Shown one piece after another: positions 4,949 through 9,073 of a stretch of DNA of 9,073 nucleotides (positions are counted from its first letter, which is position 1; each line of letters begins with the position of its first letter). The notes under the pieces are model-generated. The model saw nothing but the letters and a program-made list of their open reading frames with translations, was not told where the DNA came from and did not search any database. Source of the stretch: Oscillospiraceae bacterium (lineage in GTDB: Bacteria > Bacillota > Clostridia > Oscillospirales > Oscillospiraceae). The translations under genes and the position numbers were made by a program. Location of the stretch: contig JAISTA010000023.1 of NCBI GenBank assembly GCA_031272845.1, forward strand, positions 1-9,073. The letters are read 5' to 3'.

Positions 4949-6631
4949 TTATTTACTTACAAGAATTGAAAAGCGGCGCGTCATTGCGGCAATTTCGGCT
5001 CTCGTGGCGCTTGCCTGCGGGTCAAAAAGGTTGCCGCCCTTTCCGCTGATTATGCCGTTTGCGTAGCACCATTGTACGGCTTCGACCGCCCAGGACGAGA
5101 CCTGCGCCGCGTCCGCAAACTTGAGCGGAGCGGAGCCCGAAACGTCGAGGTGCAGATAGTCCTTTGCGTAGCGGTAGAGGATTGAGGTAAACTGCTCTCG
5201 CGTTATATTCGCGTCCGGCGCAAACTCAGATGCCGACATTCCTGCGACAATTTTGTTTTCAGCCGCCCACGAAACGGGCGTGTTGTAATATTGACCCGCC
5301 GAAACGTCTGTAAACGTGTTCTCCTTGGCCGGTGCGGGTCTGCCCGCAAAGCTGTGCATTACCGTGACGACCATCCCGCGCGTCATAGCGGAGTTCGGCG
5401 CGAATTCTGTGTCTGAAACACCGGCAAACAGCTTGTTGTCAACGGCAAACTTAACGTCAGATACAAACCAGTCCTCGGGCTGCACGTCGCTGAATTTAGT
5501 AGGCAACTGCGGGTCGAAGATGAAGGCGTGGGTGTGGGGGTAGGTGATGAGGCAATTTTCCGTATGTGTTTTTATTAAAAAGCCAGAAACATCAAAAGTC
5601 GAATCACCGAAATCCCAACAATACATAGCTATGTCGTGTTCTGAGGATAAATGATTATATGAAACATCAAACCACCAGAGGCGCGTATACGGACCACTTC
5701 CGTCTAAACCAAATTTGAGCGATGACAGATAGTTATGAGAACAATTAAACACTTCAAGAGCGTAATTCCAGTCCCCCAGCGTTAACGAAGTGAAGCGATT
5801 ATAAGAACAGTCAAGAGCTTTGAAAGATCCACCGGATAAAGATGTTAAATAATTATGAGAACAATCCACTATAGCGTTGTATGTTTGAGCAATGGTGAGT
5901 TGTTCAAGATTGTTATATGAGCAGTCAAGCACTTCCAGATATGCATATATATCATTTTTTGATAGCAAAAGCGATGACATATTATTGTTGTTGCAATAAA
6001 GTTCGTTTAATTGAGTTTGTCTGATATCTAGTTCAAATATGTTGTTGTAACTACAATCCAAAAGTAATAAAAATTCGTTTCCACTGAGGTCAAGCCCAGT
6101 TAACTCATTGCCGAAGCAAGAGAGCGCTATAAGGGCTGTGCAGGCCGTCACGTTAAGGCTAGTCAGACCGAGGCTGTTCAGCGACACACCGACAACATAC
6201 TTTCCGTTGAGCTTTTCCGGAATCACAACATTTTTGTTCGTACCGGTGTAGCCGGTTATTATGATAGCCTCCGGGACATCAGGAACATTTTCATACTGAA
6301 ACCCACCGGAGGACGCGTCAAGCGGCGGCAGCGCCCTGATGTCACCGTCCGACGCAGGTGCCTCGGCATCCGTGACCTCCGGAAGAATCATCTCACCTGA
6401 AGCTTCAAGCTCCTCAAGCTCCTCCGCGACTTTTTCACTCAGGTCTCCGTTTACGGAAGCTCTTGACCCATAGCCGAGCTCTGTCAGCAGGCTTTGCTTG
6501 CGCTCCGGCATGCCTGTACCGTCAGCCTTGGCGTAAGCAAACGCGGCGCCGGGAATTGACGCGGTAAGCAATGCAACTGCTATAAAAAGAACAGCGGTGC
6601 GTTTTTTTATTTTTGTGATGTGCAATTTCAT
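4949..6631 (-). CDS. Exported leucine-rich-repeat protein with three S-layer-homology domains
   Basis: The 560-residue product carries a signal peptide: basic KIKKR, a hydrophobic core, and likely cleavage after AAFA near residue 32. An acidic linker (about 60-100) precedes leucine-rich repeats at about 150-330, with units such as LDCSYNN and VDCSHNYLTSL and cysteines recurring at 172, 193, 213, 237, 257, 275 and 297. Three SLH domains follow at about 380-430, 440-490 and 504-554, each with an FSDV/FTDV/FADA start and a TR(G/E/A) motif. SLH domains bind pyruvylated secondary cell-wall polymers, so the protein should be displayed on the cell surface with the repeats as binding module. The ATG at 6631 is chosen because the one at 6679 lies next to the -10 box, ahead of the transcript start. 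Codons for the repeat region are much more AT-rich than those for the two ends. The ligand is unknown. Confidence 0.93.
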   Translation of the reverse strand: MKLHITKIKKRTAVLFIAVALLTASIPGAAFAYAKADGTGMPERKQSLLTELGYGSRASVNGDLSEKVAEELEELEASGEMILPEVTDAEAPASDGDIRALPPLDASSGGFQYENVPDVPEAIIITGYTGTNKNVVIPEKLNGKYVVGVSLNSLGLTSLNVTACTALIALSCFGNELTGLDLSGNEFLLLLDCSYNNIFELDIRQTQLNELYCNNNNMSSLLLSKNDIYAYLEVLDCSYNNLEQLTIAQTYNAIVDCSHNYLTSLSGGSFKALDCSYNRFTSLTLGDWNYALEVFNCSHNYLSSLKFGLDGSGPYTRLWWFDVSYNHLSSEHDIAMYCWDFGDSTFDVSGFLIKTHTENCLITYPHTHAFIFDPQLPTKFSDVQPEDWFVSDVKFAVDNKLFAGVSDTEFAPNSAMTRGMVVTVMHSFAGRPAPAKENTFTDVSAGQYYNTPVSWAAENKIVAGMSASEFAPDANITREQFTSILYRYAKDYLHLDVSGSAPLKFADAAQVSSWAVEAVQWCYANGIISGKGGNLFDPQASATRAEIAAMTRRFSILVSK

Positions 6632-6679
6632 TTGATTTCTCTCATAGTGTGCCGCTAATTTGCGGGTATTTATAGGCAT

Positions 6680-6708
6680 ACTATAATACTTTCGGCCGGG
6701 TTTGTCAA
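6680..6708 (-). promoter_or_regulatory. Strong housekeeping-type promoter for the surface-protein operon
   Basis: On the minus strand a perfect TTGACA (6703-6708) and TATAGT (6680-6685) are separated by exactly 17 bases. Transcription would start near 6673, giving an untranslated leader of about 42 bases before the ATG at 6631. The -35 lies 18 bases from the end of the insertion sequence at 6727, so the IS has replaced any sites that lay further upstream. Confidence 0.85.
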
Positions 6709-6726
6709 CAGTGCGATTACGGCGGG

Positions 6727-6738
6727 GGAGTGGACAAA
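6727..6738 (+). repeat. Left terminal inverted repeat of the IS1-family element
   Basis: GGAGTGGACAAA is identical over 12 bases to the reverse complement of 7581-7592. The next bases inward (CGGG versus TGAG) are only partly alike. Confidence 0.8.
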
Positions 6739-6745
6739 CGGGTGT

Positions 6746-7558
6746 CTAAAGAAAATCCACGAGACCAAAGGGCAGTTCACCGCACTCGTGCGACGCACGC
6801 CAGCGGTACTTCGCCTCGCCGAACGCGTTGTACGCCTCCGCAAACAGCGCCACAACCGCATACAGCATCTCAAGTTTTCGCGCGAAGCACCGACTGCGCC
6901 GCGCCAAAATCGGAATGCAACATCGCAAATCCGCATTCACACCCTCGACGGTGAACGTATCTTTCTTGTTGTGGAAATTTTGCGTGTACTTACCAGGATA
7001 TACGACGTCTTTGTATCCGCTCCAGCCATCAGAAAAGTACACCGCCACCCAAGGCGCACTGTCAACTATTGCCTGAATACGCTCCGGGGATTTGTCGAAA
7101 GCTGCGTCAACCCTCACGATTTGGCGCAGTTCGCGGCTTACCATCGTCATCACATACGCGTTCTCTCGCGTTTCGGAGCGGCCTTTGCGCTCTACAAACC
7201 AATACAGCTCGTCAAGCTCATAACATCCGTTGAAAATGTGTGGATAACTTTTCGTTACTTTTCCGCAATTTTTTTAGAAGCTTCCGCCCTGATCCAGTTA
7301 TAAACGTTTGCTTTGCTCATTCCCAAAATCAGTCCTACTTTGCGTCCGCTAGTCCCTGAATAATAGATTTCAGGGCTTGCTTGCGAGTTTTTTCATCATA
7401 GGCAACACGTTTCGGTTCCGGCGTGTAGGTTTTCTTACAATCCGTGCAGTAGCAGCGCTGCGTTCCGGATGGATTATGACCTTTCTGTATTTGATTTTTT
7501 GTTTTTCCGCATACCGGACATTTCTTGTCGCTGCTACTGTTCTCTTTTTCATACCCAT
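6746..7558 (-). pseudogene. IS1-family transposase, frame broken in three places
   Basis: Read with three frame corrections this is a complete transposase of about 271 residues. It starts MGMKKENSSSDKK, then has a zinc finger (CPVC ... CYCTDC), a helix-turn-helix (GRKVGLILGMSKANVYNW) and a DDE catalytic domain: Asp in ELDELYWFV, Asp in YFSDGWSGY, Glu in TFTVEG, then the LARRSRCFARKLE signature typical of InsB. Each break needs a shift of -1: at the A5 run 7545-7549 after ATGGGT, at the CCC 7354-7356 (GGG on the coding strand), and between the A7 run 7269-7275 and the TAA at 7255-7257. The third sits after the helix-turn-helix, where IS1 uses programmed -1 frameshifting between insA and insB, so it may be functional. 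The first two should inactivate the gene unless they are sequencing errors at homopolymers. The catalytic region itself (6746 to about 7258) has no further damage. Confidence 0.82.
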
Positions 7559-7580
7559 AATTATATCACAAAACGTCTCA

Positions 7581-7592
7581 TTTGTCCACTCC
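7581..7592 (-). repeat. Right terminal inverted repeat of the IS1-family element
   Basis: TTTGTCCACTCC is the exact inverse of the left repeat. It lies 23 bases upstream of the transposase start codon at 7558 and 54 bases before the GH3 start codon. Confidence 0.8.
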
Positions 7593-7608
7593 TCGGGCTT
7601 TTTTACCC

Positions 7609-7637
7609 TTGCTTTGCCGCTGAATCTGTGATACACT
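7609..7637 (+). promoter_or_regulatory. Extended -10 promoter at the GH3 start
   Basis: TTGCTT (7609-7614) and TACACT (7632-7637) are 17 bases apart, and the -10 is preceded by TGA, the extended -10 TGn motif. Transcription would begin around 7643-7645, only 2-4 bases before the ATG at 7647, giving an essentially leaderless mRNA. No Shine-Dalgarno sequence is present, which fits. The whole promoter lies outside the IS, whose right end is at 7592. Confidence 0.45.
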
Positions 7638-7646
7638 GGTGCTATT

Positions 7647-9073
7647 ATGGATATTAACGCAAAAGCAAAGAAAATCGTTTCTGAAATGACGCTCAAGGAA
7701 AAGACAGGCCTGTGCTCCGGCCTTGACATGTGGCACACAAAGCCGGTCAAGCGTTTGTCGGTTCCAAGCATTTTTGTGGCGGACGGGCCTCACGGCTTGC
7801 GCAAGCAGATAGGCCGTATGGATAATCTCGGCGTAAATATCAGCGCTCCCGCGACCTGCTTTCCGACCTCCGCAACTACCGCAAACAGCTTTGACCGCAG
7901 TCTTTTGCGGGAAATCGGAGAGGCGATCGGCGAGGAATGCCTCCAGGAGGGTGTCGGCATAGTGCTGGGGCCCGGGGCAAACATAAAGCGCAGTCCGCTT
8001 TGCGGCCGGAATTTCGAGTATTTCAGCGAGGACCCTTTTTTAACCGGAGAGCTTGCGGCGGCAAGCATATGCGGCATTCAGTCGCGGGGAATCGGCGTGT
8101 CGCTGAAGCATTTTGCCGCAAATAATCAGGAGCGCTTCCGTATGATAAGCAGCTCCGAGACTGACGAGCGGGCGCTGCGCGAAATATACCTCGCGGCGTT
8201 TGAAACGGCGGTTAAGCGCTCCAAGCCGCGGACTGTAATGTCCAGCTACAACAAGGTCGGCGGCGTTTTCGCAAGCGAAAGCAAGCGGCTGTTAACCGAC
8301 ATTCTGCGCGGTCAGTGGGGCTTTGAGGGCGCTGTTATAAGCGACTGGAACGCCGTAAACGACCGTGTTGCAGGGATTGCCGCAGGACTTGACCTTGAAA
8401 TGCCGTCGTCGAATGGGATTAACGACAGGCTTGTTGCGCAGGCGGTGAAAACAGGACGGCTTGACGAGAGCGAGCTTGACAAAGCCGCAGAGCGCCTGGT
8501 CGCCCTCGCACTGAAAACGCAGGAAAGCCTCAGGCCGGACTATTCTTATGACGCGAAAGCGCATCACAGGCTCGCCCGCCGCGCTCAGCGCGAATCAGCC
8601 GTTCTGCTGAAAAATGACGGCGGCGTTTTGCCCCTGCGCGCCGGAGCAAGTGTCGCGGTTATCGGCGAATTCGCAAAAAAGCCGCGCTTTCAGGGCGCGG
8701 GAAGCAGCCGTATAAACCCGCTCACACTCGACAACGCCTATGACGAGCTGATTAAGTTTGGAGTTAACGCGGAATATTCCGACGCAAGCAGTCTTGCCGA
8801 GGTCGCGGAGCTTGCAAAGCGCTGCGATACCGTACTCGTGTTTGCGGGACTGCCGGACGAGTACGAGAGCGAGGGCTATGACAGGCGAGACCTGAATTTG
8901 CCGGAGACGCATAACGCCGTAATCGCGGCGGCGGCAGAGGCAAACCCGAATACTGCGGTTATTTTGCAGTGCGGCGCGCCTGTCGCGATGCCGTGGCGCG
9001 ACAGCGTTCGCGGAATACTGCTTGCGTATCTTGGCGGACAGGCGGGCGGCGGCGGAATTGCGGAGCTGCTCAC
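7647..9073 (+). CDS. Glycoside hydrolase family 3 enzyme (beta-glucosidase-like), 3' end beyond the window
   Basis: The visible 475 residues begin MDINAKAKKIVSEMTLKEK and match the GH3 N-terminal barrel. Motifs are VADGPHGLRK (44-53), LGPGANIKRSPLCGRNFEYF (107-126), SLKHFAANNQE (152-162), DERALREIYL (173-182), VMSSYN (197-202) and VISDWNAV (230-237), where Asp233 is the catalytic nucleophile of the family. The second domain starts around 310 (ESAVLLKNDGGVLPL at 316-330) and includes ESEGYDRRDLNLP (407-419), typical of beta-glucosidase-like members. The frame is unbroken to the right edge, and full-length relatives are usually longer than 700 residues. There is no signal peptide, so it is probably cytoplasmic and acts on imported oligosaccharides or glycosides. 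The substrate (glucoside, xyloside, arabinoside) cannot be set. It is transcribed away from the IS and the surface-protein operon, from the promoter at 7609-7637. Confidence 0.93.
   Translation, partial: MDINAKAKKIVSEMTLKEKTGLCSGLDMWHTKPVKRLSVPSIFVADGPHGLRKQIGRMDNLGVNISAPATCFPTSATTANSFDRSLLREIGEAIGEECLQEGVGIVLGPGANIKRSPLCGRNFEYFSEDPFLTGELAAASICGIQSRGIGVSLKHFAANNQERFRMISSSETDERALREIYLAAFETAVKRSKPRTVMSSYNKVGGVFASESKRLLTDILRGQWGFEGAVISDWNAVNDRVAGIAAGLDLEMPSSNGINDRLVAQAVKTGRLDESELDKAAERLVALALKTQESLRPDYSYDAKAHHRLARRAQRESAVLLKNDGGVLPLRAGASVAVIGEFAKKPRFQGAGSSRINPLTLDNAYDELIKFGVNAEYSDASSLAEVAELAKRCDTVLVFAGLPDEYESEGYDRRDLNLPETHNAVIAAAAEANPNTAVILQCGAPVAMPWRDSVRGILLAYLGGQAGGGGIAELL

Larger units (their letters stand above)
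6727..7592 (-). mobile_element. IS1-family insertion sequence, 866 bp
   Basis: The element is bounded by an inverted repeat GGAGTGGACAAA (6727-6738) matched by TTTGTCCACTCC (7581-7592), with weaker similarity further inward. It encodes an IS1-type transposase on the minus strand whose stop codon is 8 bases from the left repeat. Length and organisation fit IS1-like elements. I see no matching 8-9 base target duplication in the flanks, so either the insertion is old, the ends are a few bases off, or the flanks have recombined. It sits between the divergent promoters of the surface-protein operon and the GH3 gene. Confidence 0.85.

Noticed and set aside
6632..6679. Upstream start of the surface protein at 6679
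   Set aside because: This ATG is adjacent to the -10 box, ahead of the expected transcript start, and would bury the signal peptide behind 16 extra residues.
6719..7600. Target-site duplication flanking the IS
   Set aside because: The 8 bases outside the left repeat (ACGGCGGG) and outside the right repeat (TCGGGCTT) do not match, and shifting the ends a few bases gives no match.
7370..7771. Leftward reading frame of 133 codons overlapping the IS and the GH3 start
   Set aside because: Its first part is antisense to GH3 and its last part is the wrong frame of the transposase zinc finger, reached only because of the frame break at 7545-7549.
7790..8077. Leftward reading frames antisense to the GH3 gene, here and at 8292-8567, 8595-8912 and 8876-9073
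   Set aside because: The GH3 frame on the opposite strand is unmistakable, and these antisense frames show no domain, start signal or conservation pattern.

Overview
The window looks like a chromosomal stretch from an anaerobic member of the Bacillota, probably a GC-rich clostridial or related gut/environmental lineage. The evidence is an NdoA-like MazF, an S-layer-homology (SLH) surface protein, an amino-acid:cation symporter and a GH3 glycosidase, all with fairly GC-rich codon use and AAGGAG-type ribosome sites on some genes. This assignment comes from gene content only; no rRNA or species marker is present.

Layout from left to right. Positions 1-100 hold nothing I recognise, followed by a strong probably bidirectional terminator (101-134). 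An AGCS-family sodium:amino-acid symporter reads leftward (191-1543). A 336-base divergent intergenic region with three inverted repeats separates it from a rightward MazF/NdoA-type endoribonuclease toxin (1880-2230) that has no antitoxin gene beside it. A bidirectional terminator (2245-2283) lies between mazF and a leftward, visibly AT-rich gene (2412-3308). That gene encodes a two-domain protein: an N-terminal domain resembling the TIR/nucleoside-deoxyribosyltransferase fold and a C-terminal atypical receiver domain. It is closed off upstream by its own promoter/dyad (3335-3364) and by the terminator of the next operon (3420-3464).

Next is a leftward two-gene unit: an exported leucine-rich-repeat protein with three SLH domains (4949-6631), then an NAD(P)-dependent aldehyde dehydrogenase (3484-4929). 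They are 19 bases apart and driven by an excellent sigma-A-type promoter at 6680-6708. Just upstream of that promoter sits an IS1-family insertion sequence (6727-7592). It has 12-bp terminal inverted repeats, and its transposase is interrupted by three one-base frame changes. Beyond it, a GH3 glycoside hydrolase (7647 to the right edge, incomplete) reads rightward, with a promoter almost touching its start codon.

How the parts may relate. The symporter, surface protein, aldehyde dehydrogenase and GH3 enzyme look like ordinary uptake, surface and carbon-metabolism genes. The accessory component is the orphan MazF, the AT-rich TIR-like/receiver protein and the IS element. The best candidate for something poorly described is the TIR-like/receiver protein at 2412-3308: a single gene of foreign composition with an enzyme-like domain joined to a degenerate signalling domain, consistent with a stress or defence effector. 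That role is inference only.
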